Source: Flavobacterium quisquiliarum (GTDB lineage Bacteria > Bacteroidota > Bacteroidia > Flavobacteriales > Flavobacteriaceae). From it: a stretch of DNA of 64,000 bases. Numbering within the stretch: position 1 is the stretch's first letter; each line of letters begins with the position of its first letter. Shown here piece by piece: positions 27,681 through 36,995 of the stretch. Made by a program: the position numbers and the translations under genes. The stretch is taken from NCBI RefSeq assembly GCF_019308285.1, contig NZ_WWEM01000035.1:1-64000 (forward strand), given 5' to 3'. The notes beneath the pieces were generated by a model. The model ran no database searches, was not told where the DNA came from, and saw nothing but the letters and a program-made list of their open reading frames with translations.

Positions 27681-28538
27681 ATGGCTTGGTTTAAAAGACA
27701 AGAAAAAGGGATTACGACCGCTACTGAAGATAAGATGGACGTTCCGAAAGGATTGTGGTACAAATCTCCTACTGGAAAAATTATTGATGCTGACGAATTG
27801 GCGAGAAATTTATTCGTTAGCCCTGAAGATGATTTTCACGTTCGAATTGGAAGCGCAACCTATTTTGAAATTTTATTCGACAACAACGAATTTGTTGAGT
27901 TAGATAAAAACATGACCTCTAAAGATCCTCTGCACTTTGTGGACACAAAGAAATATGCAGAAAGATTGAAAGATGTAATGGAAAAAACTCATCTTAAAGA
28001 CGCTGTACGTACGGGAGTAGGAAAATCTAAAGGTAGAGAACTTGTAATCTGCTGTATGGATTTCGCTTTTATTGGCGGATCTATGGGAGCAGTTGTAGGG
28101 GAAAAAATTGCAAGAGGTATTGATCACGCTATCAAAAACAAATTACCGTTTGTAATGATTTCTAAATCTGGTGGAGCTCGTATGATGGAAGCTGCTTATT
28201 CTTTAATGCAATTAGCAAAAACTTCTGTAAAACTAGCTCAATTAGCTGAGGCTAAATTACCTTATATTTCTCTTTGTACAGATCCAACAACTGGAGGAAC
28301 AACTGCATCTTACGCTATGTTAGGAGATATCAACATCTCTGAGCCGGGCGCTTTGATTGGTTTCGCTGGTCCGCGTGTTGTTCGTGACACTACAGGAAAA
28401 GATTTACCAGAAGGTTTCCAAACTGCTGAGTTCTTATTAGAGCACGGTTTCTTAGACTTTATCACGCCTAGAAAAGAATTGAAAGATAAGATCAACTTAT
28501 ACATAGATTTGATTCAAAATAATGATATCAGAAAATAG
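27681..28538 (+). CDS. accD: Acetyl-CoA carboxylase carboxyltransferase beta subunit without zinc-ribbon cysteines
   Basis: Beta half of the carboxyltransferase that moves CO2 from carboxybiotin to acetyl-CoA, the first step of fatty-acid synthesis. 285 residues. The crotonase-like core is intact (ICCMDFAFIGGSMGAVVGEK; MISKSGGARMMEAAYSLMQL; SLCTDPTTGGTTASYAMLGD; ISEPGALIGFAGPRVV). The N-terminal region keeps the spacing of the usual C4 zinc ribbon. All four positions are changed: S29 and G32 in KSPTG, S47 and D50 in VSPED. In E. coli the ribbon is implicated in nucleic-acid and substrate contacts. The rest gives no sign of a pseudogene. Confidence 0.95.
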   Translation: MAWFKRQEKGITTATEDKMDVPKGLWYKSPTGKIIDADELARNLFVSPEDDFHVRIGSATYFEILFDNNEFVELDKNMTSKDPLHFVDTKKYAERLKDVMEKTHLKDAVRTGVGKSKGRELVICCMDFAFIGGSMGAVVGEKIARGIDHAIKNKLPFVMISKSGGARMMEAAYSLMQLAKTSVKLAQLAEAKLPYISLCTDPTTGGTTASYAMLGDINISEPGALIGFAGPRVVRDTTGKDLPEGFQTAEFLLEHGFLDFITPRKELKDKINLYIDLIQNNDIRK

Positions 28539-28561
28539 TTTTTAAGACTATTTCTAAACAT

Positions 28562-28592
28562 AAAATCCCAAGAAGTTGATTCTTGGGATTTT
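28562..28592 (+). terminator. Terminator of accD
   Basis: Perfect 13-bp stem aaaatcccaagaa / ttcttgggatttt, loop gttga, followed by T. It begins 24 bases past the accD stop. Confidence 0.92.
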
Positions 28593-28621
28593 TTTTTATC
28601 TTTAATTTAAATCTTATTTGT

Positions 28622-29230
28622 ATGGCGAGAATTTTATTTGGTTTTATGATTTTATTTCTTTTCAATTGTAGCAAGAAAGAAGAAAAGATCGTAATCAATA
28701 ACAAACCTTATATTATCTCTTATGAAAATAAGAAATTCAATAAATATGCTGACTCATTAAAGGAAAAGAGCGACAAAGTCATCTTCCCTTCCCTAAAAGG
28801 TTTTTATTGCCAAAATCAACTTTTAATAGATAAAAAAGGAAATCTCTTCTTTTATCAAATAGAATACATTCCAAAAATATGCGGATCTACAATGGAAACC
28901 GACACGATACCATATCTATCAAACTTACATCCCATAGATTTAGTCAAATTACCCCATTCAAGTGTAAATGATTTTCTTTATTTAAACATTCTCAATAAAG
29001 AAAAAAATGAACAAAGATTAATTATTGCATCTCAAAATGACACAATAAAAAATATGTCAATTTTTAATTTTGTAAATAAACTAGAAGCTTACAAAATTAG
29101 AAGAACAACTCAGGAAGAGGACACTGTTTTAAAATACAAGAAAAATAATAAATTCTACAATTATGAAGATATTAAATGGGATCAAAACAGAATTATTCTC
29201 CCTTTTATAAAACCAAAATTGAGTCGTTAG
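28622..29230 (+). CDS. Hypothetical lipoprotein, 202 residues
   Basis: Not recognised. Signal sequence MARILFGFMILFLFNCSKKEE with a lipobox LFNC, so probably a lipoprotein. The body is Lys/Asn/Ile-rich with a pair of cysteines (GFYCQNQ and PKICGSTMETD) and no membrane segments. I start at the ATG 28622; the frame also extends to a TTG at 28583, but that lies within the accD terminator. No neighbour suggests a role. Low GC and the lack of family features suggest a lineage-specific gene. Confidence 0.65.
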   Translation: MARILFGFMILFLFNCSKKEEKIVINNKPYIISYENKKFNKYADSLKEKSDKVIFPSLKGFYCQNQLLIDKKGNLFFYQIEYIPKICGSTMETDTIPYLSNLHPIDLVKLPHSSVNDFLYLNILNKEKNEQRLIIASQNDTIKNMSIFNFVNKLEAYKIRRTTQEEDTVLKYKKNNKFYNYEDIKWDQNRIILPFIKPKLSR

Positions 29231-29545
29231 ATTATATATATCATTCCTACGAAACTTCTTTATGCATGATTCCATATATCTTCATAAGGAATAAATTCCG
29301 TTGCTACAAAATGATTCATTCCTATGGAATTTTATAGAAATCCAATTAAAAGAGAATAAGCTACTAAAGCAATTCAACTAAAGCTTCTTTTTAACCTTAA
29401 AATCAATCTCTAAATTAAGTTGAAATATCATCTCACAGCTTAAAAAACCTTTGCAACTTTGCCTCTCTGAACCTTTGCAGCTAAAAAAACATAGCAACTC
29501 AGCATCTCAGTCCCGATAGCTATCGGGATAGCATCTTTTAAAAAC
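29231..29545. other. Gene-free region with dispersed-repeat words and an 18-bp palindrome
   Basis: 315 bases with no frame. It contains permuted words (ggaataaattccgttgctac, attcctatggaatttt) typical of dispersed elements. A perfect 18-bp palindrome tcccgatagctatcggga sits at 29511-29528, just after the ABC permease stop on the minus strand, where it could also act as a weak terminator. A related tcccga..tcggga hairpin occurs near 7372-7387. Confidence 0.65.
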
Positions 29546-30793
29546 CTACATCCCCGTTCGAATAGCTTCAACAGGATCCAAATTTGCTGCAGAAATTGCA
29601 GGTAAAATCCCCGAAACCAAACCGATAAAAGCAGCCAGACCAGTTCCTAAAAGAATATTTCCTAAACTTAATACAAATTCAAAGTCAAGTAATTTGGTCA
29701 AACCAAAGGCAATTCCCCAGACCATCAGAAGTCCGATGACACCACCAATAACTGATAAAATTATTGCTTCAAATAAAAATTGAAACAAGATAAATTTATT
29801 TTTTGCTCCAAGTGATTTTTGAATTCCGATAAGATTCGTCCTTTCTTTAACAGAAACAAACATAATATTGGCAATTCCAAAACCGCCGACTAAAAGAGAA
29901 AATCCGCTGATCACCCACCCTACTACATTCATCTGACCTAAAATTCCGTCAATAAAATCAGTAAATCCAGAAAGCACATTGATAAAAAAGTTATCCATTT
30001 CTCCTGCTTTCATGCCTCGGATTGCTCGAAGTTTTTGTGCGATTTCTGCTTTGTACGCCTCCATGTCGACACCTTTCACTGGCTTTAAAACAATCACAGG
30101 TGTCATGGCATCACTGTCTCCATACATTCTTCGTAAAAAATTAGCTGGAAGATAAACCGAAGTATCATTACTGTCTCCAAAAAAACCAGCACCTTGTTTT
30201 GCCATTACACCAATAACCGTAAAACGTTGCCCGTATAAACGAATACTTTTACCAAGCGGATCACTTGTCCCAAAAAGCCCTTCGGCAATATCATATCCTA
30301 AAACAATAACTGCAGTTCCCGAATTAGATTCTGATTCATTATAAAATCTTCCTCTATCAAAGCTCAATCCGTCAATATCGACCATTTCGCTTGACGAAGG
30401 AATAATATTTACATCGCTGACTGTTTTTGAATCGTATTTTAAAGTTTCTCTATTTACAAAAAGCTGATATCCTACTTGATCGGTATCATTCATTGAATTT
30501 TTCAAACCGATATATTCATCGTATTTTACATTTGGAAACTGTTCCCTTTTCCATTGCGGAATTTCAGATGGCCCAAAACAAAATTTCATTAAATAAATTG
30601 TATTTTTATCTAAGCTGCTCAAATCTTTAGAGATTTTTTTGTCTAAAGAATCAACAGCAGCCAAAACAGCGATAATTGAAAAAATACCAATTGTAACACC
30701 TAAGAGCGACAACAACGTACGTAATTTATTATTTCGCAAAGCATTGATGGCAAAGCTTAGACTTTCTTTTAACAATCTTAAATAAACAAGCAT
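29546..30793 (-). CDS. ABC transporter permease, MacB/FtsX type
   Basis: 415 residues. One N-terminal membrane helix (about 15-45, RTLLSLLGVTIGIFSIIAVL) is followed by a periplasmic MacB_PCD domain of about 200 residues. Three C-terminal helices (about 285-405) include the FtsX-type segment VSVKERTNLIGIQKSLGAKN. Proteins of this class work with an ATPase and often an MFP adaptor for peptide, macrolide or lipoprotein export. No ATPase gene is adjacent, so partners must be elsewhere. The motif LDPVEAIRTG closes the protein as usual. Confidence 0.9.
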   Translation of the reverse strand: MLVYLRLLKESLSFAINALRNNKLRTLLSLLGVTIGIFSIIAVLAAVDSLDKKISKDLSSLDKNTIYLMKFCFGPSEIPQWKREQFPNVKYDEYIGLKNSMNDTDQVGYQLFVNRETLKYDSKTVSDVNIIPSSSEMVDIDGLSFDRGRFYNESESNSGTAVIVLGYDIAEGLFGTSDPLGKSIRLYGQRFTVIGVMAKQGAGFFGDSNDTSVYLPANFLRRMYGDSDAMTPVIVLKPVKGVDMEAYKAEIAQKLRAIRGMKAGEMDNFFINVLSGFTDFIDGILGQMNVVGWVISGFSLLVGGFGIANIMFVSVKERTNLIGIQKSLGAKNKFILFQFLFEAIILSVIGGVIGLLMVWGIAFGLTKLLDFEFVLSLGNILLGTGLAAFIGLVSGILPAISAANLDPVEAIRTGM

Positions 30794-30925
30794 ATTTTTG
30801 TATTTTTCAATAAAGTAAAATTCAATAATTTAAAATCAAAAACCTAATAAAAGTTAACTTACTCATCAGTAGATTTTTTTGGCATTTTGTTACATCATTT
30901 TCTTTAAAATAATATATAAAAAAAC

Positions 30926-30933
30926 TACTTTTG
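30926..30933 (+). promoter_or_regulatory. -7 box of purH
   Basis: TACTTTTG, 24 bases before the ATG at 30958. It overlaps the alternative TTG start at 30931 and so excludes it. Confidence 0.65.
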
Positions 30934-30957
30934 CAGTCTCAAAATCATAACTACACA

Positions 30958-32484
30958 ATGAGCACAACAAAAAAAATACAATCGGCATTAATTTCTGTTT
31001 TTTCTAAAGATGGATTAGAACCAATTGTTAGAAAATTACACGAACAAAACGTAACACTTTATTCAACTGGAGGAACAGAAGATTTCATCAAAAACCTTGG
31101 TATTCCGGTAGTTCCTGTTGAAGATATCACATCTTTCCCTGAAATCCTTGGTGGAAGAGTTAAAACATTACACCCGAAAATTTTTGGTGGAATTTTAAAT
31201 CGTCAGGACAACGAAAGTGATGTGCAGCAAATGAAAGAATTTGATATTCCTCAAATTGATTTAGTAATTGTTGATTTATATCCTTTCGAAAAAACGGTTG
31301 CTTCTGGAGCAAGTGAACAAGATATTATCGAAAAAATTGATATCGGAGGTATTTCATTAATTCGTGCTGGTGCTAAAAATTTCAAAGACACTGTAATTGT
31401 TGCTTCGGTAAATGAGTACAGCTTACTTTTGGATTTGATTACGGAGCAAGATGGAGCAACAACTTTGGAAAACAGAAGATTGTTTGCAACTAAAGCATTC
31501 CATGTTTCATCTCACTACGATGGAGCTATTTTTAATTATTTCAATACAGACGAGACTATTTACAAAGAAAGCATTGCAAACGGTCAAGTTTTAAGATATG
31601 GTGAAAACCCTCACCAAAAAGGATTCTTCTTTGGAGATTTTGATGCAATGTTCAATAAACTTCACGGAAAAGAATTATCATACAACAATTTGCTTGATGT
31701 TGATGCTGCAGTTAACTTAATTGCTGAATTCAAAACTGACGGACCAACATTTGCGATTCTAAAACACAACAACGCTTGCGGTTTAGCTTCAAGAAAAACA
31801 ATCAGCGAAGCTTATTTAGCGGCTTTGGCTTGTGATCCTACTTCAGCTTTTGGAGGAGTGTTAATTTCTAATACTAAAATAGATTTAGAAACGGCTCAGG
31901 AAATCAACAAATTATTCTGTGAAGTAGTAATTGCCCCAGCTTATGATGATGAGGCTGTTACAGTTTTACAAGAGAAGAAAAACAGAATTATATTAGTTCA
32001 AAATGAAGTTGAATTACCATCTCGTCAAGTAAGAACTTGTCTTAATGGTTTGTTAATTCAGGACAGAAATAATATTACGGATAATAAAGAGCATTTAAAA
32101 ACCGTTACAATAACAGAACCTACTGCTCAAGAGATCGAAGATTTGATCTTTGCTTCAAAAATCTGCAAGAATACAAAATCAAACACCATTGTATTTGCTA
32201 AAAACGGAACATTGATTTCATCAGGTACAGGTCAGACTTCAAGAGTTGACGCTTTAATTCAAGCTGTTGACAAAGCAAAAGCTTTTGGATTTGATTTAAA
32301 TGGAGCTTCGATGGCAAGTGATGCATTTTTCCCATTTCCGGACTGTGTAGAATTAGCCAAAAAAGCAGGAATAACAGCTGTAATTCAGCCAGGAGGTTCG
32401 ATAAAAGACGAATTAAGCATAAATTATTGCAATGAAAATAATCTTGCAATGGTATTTACTGGAACTCGTCATTTTAAACATTAA
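30958..32484 (+). CDS. purH: Bifunctional AICAR transformylase / IMP cyclohydrolase
   Basis: Catalyses the last two steps of de novo purine synthesis. 508 residues. The N-terminal MGS-like cyclohydrolase domain is seen in ALISVFSKDGLEPIVRKL, YSTGGTEDFIKNLG and GGRVKTLHPKIFGGIL. The C-terminal AICAR transformylase domain carries RYGENPHQKG, FAILKHNNACGLAS with the catalytic Lys-His, and SDAFFPFPDCVELA. It is a single-gene transcription unit, with mreB having its own -7 box 57 bases on. Confidence 0.97.
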   Translation: MSTTKKIQSALISVFSKDGLEPIVRKLHEQNVTLYSTGGTEDFIKNLGIPVVPVEDITSFPEILGGRVKTLHPKIFGGILNRQDNESDVQQMKEFDIPQIDLVIVDLYPFEKTVASGASEQDIIEKIDIGGISLIRAGAKNFKDTVIVASVNEYSLLLDLITEQDGATTLENRRLFATKAFHVSSHYDGAIFNYFNTDETIYKESIANGQVLRYGENPHQKGFFFGDFDAMFNKLHGKELSYNNLLDVDAAVNLIAEFKTDGPTFAILKHNNACGLASRKTISEAYLAALACDPTSAFGGVLISNTKIDLETAQEINKLFCEVVIAPAYDDEAVTVLQEKKNRIILVQNEVELPSRQVRTCLNGLLIQDRNNITDNKEHLKTVTITEPTAQEIEDLIFASKICKNTKSNTIVFAKNGTLISSGTGQTSRVDALIQAVDKAKAFGFDLNGASMASDAFFPFPDCVELAKKAGITAVIQPGGSIKDELSINYCNENNLAMVFTGTRHFKH

Positions 32485-32490
32485 TTTGTT

Positions 32491-32498
32491 TAACTTTG
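32491..32498 (+). promoter_or_regulatory. -7 box of the mre operon
   Basis: TAACTTTG, 42 bases before the mreB ATG. No -33 TTG at standard distance. Confidence 0.5.
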
Positions 32499-32540
32499 TT
32501 CGATAAATAATTTATAACATTTTAAACCCCTAAAAAACTT

Positions 32541-33569
32541 ATGGGATTTTTTGATTTCATGACCGAGGATATTGCAATAGACCTTGGTACCGCAAACACT
32601 TTAATCATTCACAATGATAAAGTTGTTATTGACAGCCCCTCTATCGTAGCACGAGATAGAGTTTCAGGCAAAATCATCGCTGTTGGTAAAGAAGCCAACA
32701 TGATGCAAGGTAAAACGCATGAAAACATTAAGACCATAAGGCCTTTGAAAGACGGTGTAATTGCCGATTTTGATGCTTCGGAAAAAATGATCAATATGTT
32801 CATTAAAAGCATTCCTGCATTAAAAAAGAGAATGTTTACACCTGCATTGAGAATGGTAGTTTGTATTCCTTCCGGAATTACAGAGGTTGAAATGCGTGCC
32901 GTAAAAGAATCTTGTGAGCGTGTAAACGGAAAAGAAGTTTACTTGATTCACGAACCAATGGCCGCTGCAATTGGTATTGGAATTGACATCATGCAGCCAA
33001 AAGGAAACATGATCGTAGATATCGGAGGTGGTACAACAGAAATTGCAGTTATAGCATTAGGCGGAATTGTTTGCGACAAATCTGTAAAAATTGCAGGTGA
33101 CGTTTTCACAAATGATATCGTTTATTACATGCGTACACAGCACAACTTATTTGTTGGAGAAAGTACTGCTGAGAAAATCAAAATTCAAATTGGAGCAGCT
33201 ATCGAAGATTTAGATGGACCGCCAGAAGATATGTCTGTTCAGGGTAGAGATTTGCTTACTGGTAAACCAAAACAAGTAGACGTTTCTTACCGTGAGATTG
33301 CAAAAGCGTTAGACAAATCAATTCAGCGTATCGAGGATGCCGTAATGGAAACATTATCTCAAACTCCGCCTGAATTAGCTGCCGATATTTACAACACTGG
33401 TATCTATTTAGCTGGTGGTGGATCTATGTTGAGAGGTCTTGACAAACGTATTTCTCAAAAAACAGATTTACCAGTTTACATTGCTGAAGATCCATTAAGA
33501 GCTGTTGTTCGCGGTACAGGAATGGCTCTTAAAAACATTGCAAAATTTAAAAGTATCTTAATCAAATAA
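32541..33569 (+). CDS. mreB: Rod-shape determining actin homologue MreB
   Basis: ATP-dependent filament protein that guides the elongasome along the inner membrane. 342 residues. Actin-fold phosphate loops are DLGTANTLI (about 16-24) and DIGGGTTEIAVIA, and the adenosine motif is GIYLAGGGSMLRGL. The N-terminal MGFFDFMTEDIAIDLG carries the usual hydrophobic membrane-contact residues. First gene of a five-gene elongation operon. Confidence 0.97.
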   Translation: MGFFDFMTEDIAIDLGTANTLIIHNDKVVIDSPSIVARDRVSGKIIAVGKEANMMQGKTHENIKTIRPLKDGVIADFDASEKMINMFIKSIPALKKRMFTPALRMVVCIPSGITEVEMRAVKESCERVNGKEVYLIHEPMAAAIGIGIDIMQPKGNMIVDIGGGTTEIAVIALGGIVCDKSVKIAGDVFTNDIVYYMRTQHNLFVGESTAEKIKIQIGAAIEDLDGPPEDMSVQGRDLLTGKPKQVDVSYREIAKALDKSIQRIEDAVMETLSQTPPELAADIYNTGIYLAGGGSMLRGLDKRISQKTDLPVYIAEDPLRAVVRGTGMALKNIAKFKSILIK

Positions 33570-33593
33570 GATTCAAAATAACAATCAATTTAC

Positions 33594-33634
33594 TTTTATG
33601 AGGGTCAAATTTCTAATATTTGATCCTCGTAAAA
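33594..33634 (+). other. 17-bp RNA hairpin between mreB and mreC
   Basis: ttttatgagggtcaaat (33594-33610) pairs with atttgatcctcgtaaaa (33618-33634) across a 7-base loop. There are no unpaired bases, counting two G-U pairs that exist only in the sense RNA. No T tract follows, so it is not a standard terminator. It could attenuate or protect part of the mre message. Confidence 0.7.
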
Positions 33635-33680
33635 CTTGAAACCATAAAGCATATCCTGAAACAAAACAACCAAACAAGAA

Positions 33681-34511
33681 ATGCAGCAAATATTTAATTT
33701 CATTATAAGAAACAGTAATCGATTGCTGTTTTTGCTGCTTTTAGGTATATCGTTAGGACTCACCATTCAATCTCACTCCTACCATAGAAGCAGAGTAATC
33801 AGTTCTGCTAATTTTTTAAGCGGCGGTGTTTACGAAAGAATCAATCGTGTAAATGAATACTTGAATTTAAGAGCCGAAAACGACGAGCTTGTACTTGAAA
33901 ACGCAAGATTAAAAAGCCTTTTATTCAACAAAGAAGATACTACAAAACCACCTACACCTGACAGTATTAAAGGTGTAAAACCTTCGGATATCATTGTATC
34001 TAAAGTAATTCATAATTCATACAATACTCACGAGAACTATATCACTTTAAACTCTGGAAGCAAAGATGGAGTTAAGCAAGATATGGGAGTAATCAACAGC
34101 TTAGGAATTGTGGGAGTTATTGATAACACTTCACCAAACTATTCAACCGTAGTCAGTATTCTGAACATGAAATCTCATATTAATGCAAAAATCAAAAAAT
34201 CAAATCATTTTGGTTCATTAACATGGAACGGAAAAAGCACAGGATATGTCCAGTTGGAAGATGTTCCTCGATTAGCTTCTATCAGAAAAGGCGACACCAT
34301 TGTTACTGGCGGACAATCAGTAATTTTCCCTGAAGGAATTAATATTGGAACAGTTGATATCGTGTACAAAAAAGAAGGCACAAGTTTTTATGTTATAAAA
34401 GTGAAATTGTTTAACGACATGACTAATTTAGGACACGTTTATATTATTAAAAGTAAAGGAAGAGAAGAACTTATTAATTTAGAAAACAAAAGCAAAGAGA
34501 AAGATGAATAG
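33681..34511 (+). CDS. mreC: Rod-shape determining protein MreC
   Basis: Bitopic inner-membrane protein linking MreB to PBP2 in the periplasm. 276 residues. One TM helix (about 12-30, NRLLFLLLLGISLGLTIQ), a coiled coil (NRVNEYLNLRAENDELVLEN), then the two-barrel MreC domain (YITLNSGSKDGVKQDMGVIN; GDTIVTGGQSVIFPEGINIG). It overlaps mreD by eight bases, indicating translational coupling. Confidence 0.95.
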   Translation: MQQIFNFIIRNSNRLLFLLLLGISLGLTIQSHSYHRSRVISSANFLSGGVYERINRVNEYLNLRAENDELVLENARLKSLLFNKEDTTKPPTPDSIKGVKPSDIIVSKVIHNSYNTHENYITLNSGSKDGVKQDMGVINSLGIVGVIDNTSPNYSTVVSILNMKSHINAKIKKSNHFGSLTWNGKSTGYVQLEDVPRLASIRKGDTIVTGGQSVIFPEGINIGTVDIVYKKEGTSFYVIKVKLFNDMTNLGHVYIIKSKGREELINLENKSKEKDE

Positions 34512-35010
34512 CGCTTTGTTGGTAAATATTTTTCGATTTATTATACTGCTGGCAGTTCAGATTGTTATTTTCAACAATATGAATTTCTTAGGCTATATAA
34601 GTCCTTTTCCGTATATCTTGTATATCATTTTATACCCTGTAAACAGTAATAAAGCGGGTTTAATAATCTCCAGCTTTTTACTTGGATTAACAATGGATAT
34701 GTTTTGTAATTCTGGCGGGATACATGCAACAGCCTGTGTAATTCTTGCCTATTACAGACCCTATATTTTCAAGTTCTCTTTTGGACTTAGTTACGAATAT
34801 CAAACTATCAAACTAAACGAATCTTTAACACCAGAGCGATTTTCATTTATACTGGTTTCGGTTTTAATGCACCATATTGTATTGTTTGTTCTCGAAGCAT
34901 TTCAATTCAAGTTTATCTGGGATATTTTACTCCGAACCTTATTTAGTTCTATTTTTACTATAATCACCTCCATAATAATAATTTATCTTATTAAGCCCAA
35001 TAAACGATGA
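34504..35010 (+). CDS. mreD: Rod-shape determining protein MreD
   Basis: Small polytopic inner-membrane protein of the elongasome. 168 residues with about five hydrophobic helices and the characteristic PFPYILYIILYPV and GLTMDMFCNSGGIHATACV segments. It overlaps both neighbours (mreC by 8, mrdA by 4 bases). Confidence 0.92.
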   Translation: MNSALLVNIFRFIILLAVQIVIFNNMNFLGYISPFPYILYIILYPVNSNKAGLIISSFLLGLTMDMFCNSGGIHATACVILAYYRPYIFKFSFGLSYEYQTIKLNESLTPERFSFILVSVLMHHIVLFVLEAFQFKFIWDILLRTLFSSIFTIITSIIIIYLIKPNKR

Positions 35011-36980
35011 GAAAAGTTCTGCTGCCCACTATAATTATTATTGCAGCATCTTTGTTAGTGATTAGGATCTTTTATCTGCAAATTATCGATGATTCTTTTA
35101 AACTGAAATCAGAAAATAATGCAATAAAAAAAGTCTACGACTATCCTGAAAGAGGCTATATCTATGATAGACACGGGAAACTTCTCGTAGCTAATCAGGC
35201 TTCTTATGATATTATGGTTATTCCGAGAGAGGTAAAAAAGGATTTAAATATTGCTGAATTCTGTACACTTTTAAATATTCCACAAGAAGAATATCATAAA
35301 CGTATTGAAAAAGCAAAAATTTACAGCCCAAGACTTCCATCTGTTTTCTTATCACAGTTAAACAAAAATGAATTTGCTGCTTTTCAGGAAAAAATCAGAA
35401 AATATGAAGGATTTTATTTCCAAAAAAGATCGCTTCGTGATTACGAAGTAGATTATGGCGCAAATATTTTTGGTTTTATCACACAAGTTAATGAAAAATT
35501 TCTTGCCAAGAATCCGTACTATAATAGTGGGGATTTACATGGGATGCAAGGTGTAGAACAAAGCTACGAAGACATTTTACGTGGTATAAAAGGTGTAAAA
35601 TACATTCAAAAAGATAAATACAATAGAGAAATAGGTCCTTATAAAGAAGGAAAATACGATACAATTGCCGTAGCTGGAGAAGACATTAATTTAACCATTG
35701 ATGCTGCTCTTCAAAAGTATGGCGAAGAATTAATGATCAATAAAAGAGGTGGTATCGTTGCCATTGAGCCTAAATCTGGTGAAATTTTAGCACTGGTTAC
35801 TGCTCCATCTTATGACCCAGGAATTTTGGTTGGCCGTCAAAGATCTAAAAACTATACGCTTTTATATCACGACTCTATCGCAAAACCATTATATGACAGA
35901 GGACTTTTAGCAGAGTATCCTCCAGGATCGCCATTCAAAATTTTAACCGGTTTGGTGGCACTGCAAGAGGGAGTTATAAATGAGCAGACCACTTTTATGT
36001 GTCACCACGGATTTAGTTATGGTGGTGGTCGATTTATGAAATGCCACGGTTTTGGGCCACACCAATTACATAATGGAATTTATAATTCTTGTAATACTTA
36101 TTTCGGGCAAGCCTATATGCTTACCATCAACAAGTATAAAGATCCGGGACAAGCTGTTGATGTTTGGAGTAGTCACGTAAAAAGTTTTGGCTTAGGACAA
36201 TTTATGGGTTATGATTTACCTACTGGAAAAAGAGGTAATATTCCAACTTCAAAAACATACAAAAGAATTTATCCTAACGGAGGATGGAGAAGCTCCACTA
36301 TTGTGTCTAACGCAATTGGTCAGGGAGAGGTTTTGATGACACCAATTCAGTTAGCTAATATGATGGCAACTGTTGCCAATCAAGGATATTACTATACTCC
36401 TCATATCATTAAAAAGATTGAAGGAGAAAAAATTGATGAAAAATTTACAACAAAACATGTAACAACCATTGATCAAAAATATTTCCCGCCAGTTATCAGC
36501 GGATTATTTGATGTATATAACAAAGGTACCGCTTACGCTCTTAGAGTAGAAGGAATTGATATTTGTGGAAAAACAGGGACAGCAGAGAACTATGCTAAAA
36601 TAAACGGAAAAAGAGAAAAACTTAAAGACCACTCGATTTTCGTAGCTTTCGCACCAAAAGATAATCCAAAAATTGCCATTGCAGTTATGATTGAAAATGG
36701 AGGTTTTGGAGCAACAGTCGCAGGACCTATTGCAAGTTTGATGATTGAAAAATATCTAAGAAACAAAATCACTAGAACTGACTTAGAAACAAGAGTATTA
36801 AATAAAAGTTTAGCTGCCGAATATGCAAAATTAGGCGGGATGAACGAAGCAAGTAAAATCGAATCTGTACCGAAAGACTCTGTTTTACAAGCAAAAATTA
36901 TAAAACCCAAAGCGCCAGTTACAGTAACGCCAAAAACAGAGGTTAAAAAAACAGCAGTAGACACAACTAAGAAAAACTAA
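35007..36980 (+). CDS. mrdA: Penicillin-binding protein 2 (elongation transpeptidase)
   Basis: Class B PBP that cross-links peptidoglycan during side-wall growth, partner of RodA. 657 residues. N-terminal TM helix (about 3-22), then the dimerisation domain with YPERGYIYDRHGKLLVANQ. The transpeptidase motifs are S308-P-F-K311, S361-C-N and K522-T-G. A Lys/Pro/Thr-rich tail of about 60 residues after residue 600 is longer than in E. coli. The gene is coupled to mreD by ATGA overlap. Confidence 0.96.
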   Translation: MRKVLLPTIIIIAASLLVIRIFYLQIIDDSFKLKSENNAIKKVYDYPERGYIYDRHGKLLVANQASYDIMVIPREVKKDLNIAEFCTLLNIPQEEYHKRIEKAKIYSPRLPSVFLSQLNKNEFAAFQEKIRKYEGFYFQKRSLRDYEVDYGANIFGFITQVNEKFLAKNPYYNSGDLHGMQGVEQSYEDILRGIKGVKYIQKDKYNREIGPYKEGKYDTIAVAGEDINLTIDAALQKYGEELMINKRGGIVAIEPKSGEILALVTAPSYDPGILVGRQRSKNYTLLYHDSIAKPLYDRGLLAEYPPGSPFKILTGLVALQEGVINEQTTFMCHHGFSYGGGRFMKCHGFGPHQLHNGIYNSCNTYFGQAYMLTINKYKDPGQAVDVWSSHVKSFGLGQFMGYDLPTGKRGNIPTSKTYKRIYPNGGWRSSTIVSNAIGQGEVLMTPIQLANMMATVANQGYYYTPHIIKKIEGEKIDEKFTTKHVTTIDQKYFPPVISGLFDVYNKGTAYALRVEGIDICGKTGTAENYAKINGKREKLKDHSIFVAFAPKDNPKIAIAVMIENGGFGATVAGPIASLMIEKYLRNKITRTDLETRVLNKSLAAEYAKLGGMNEASKIESVPKDSVLQAKIIKPKAPVTVTPKTEVKKTAVDTTKKN

Positions 36981-36995
36981 GAGAAAGTATTTCAA

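Noticed and set aside
29511..29528. tcccgatagctatcggga as an operator site
   Set aside because: It is a perfect palindrome but lies after a gene end, and a related hairpin occurs in the 7-kb repeat region; a dispersed repeat or weak terminator is more likely.
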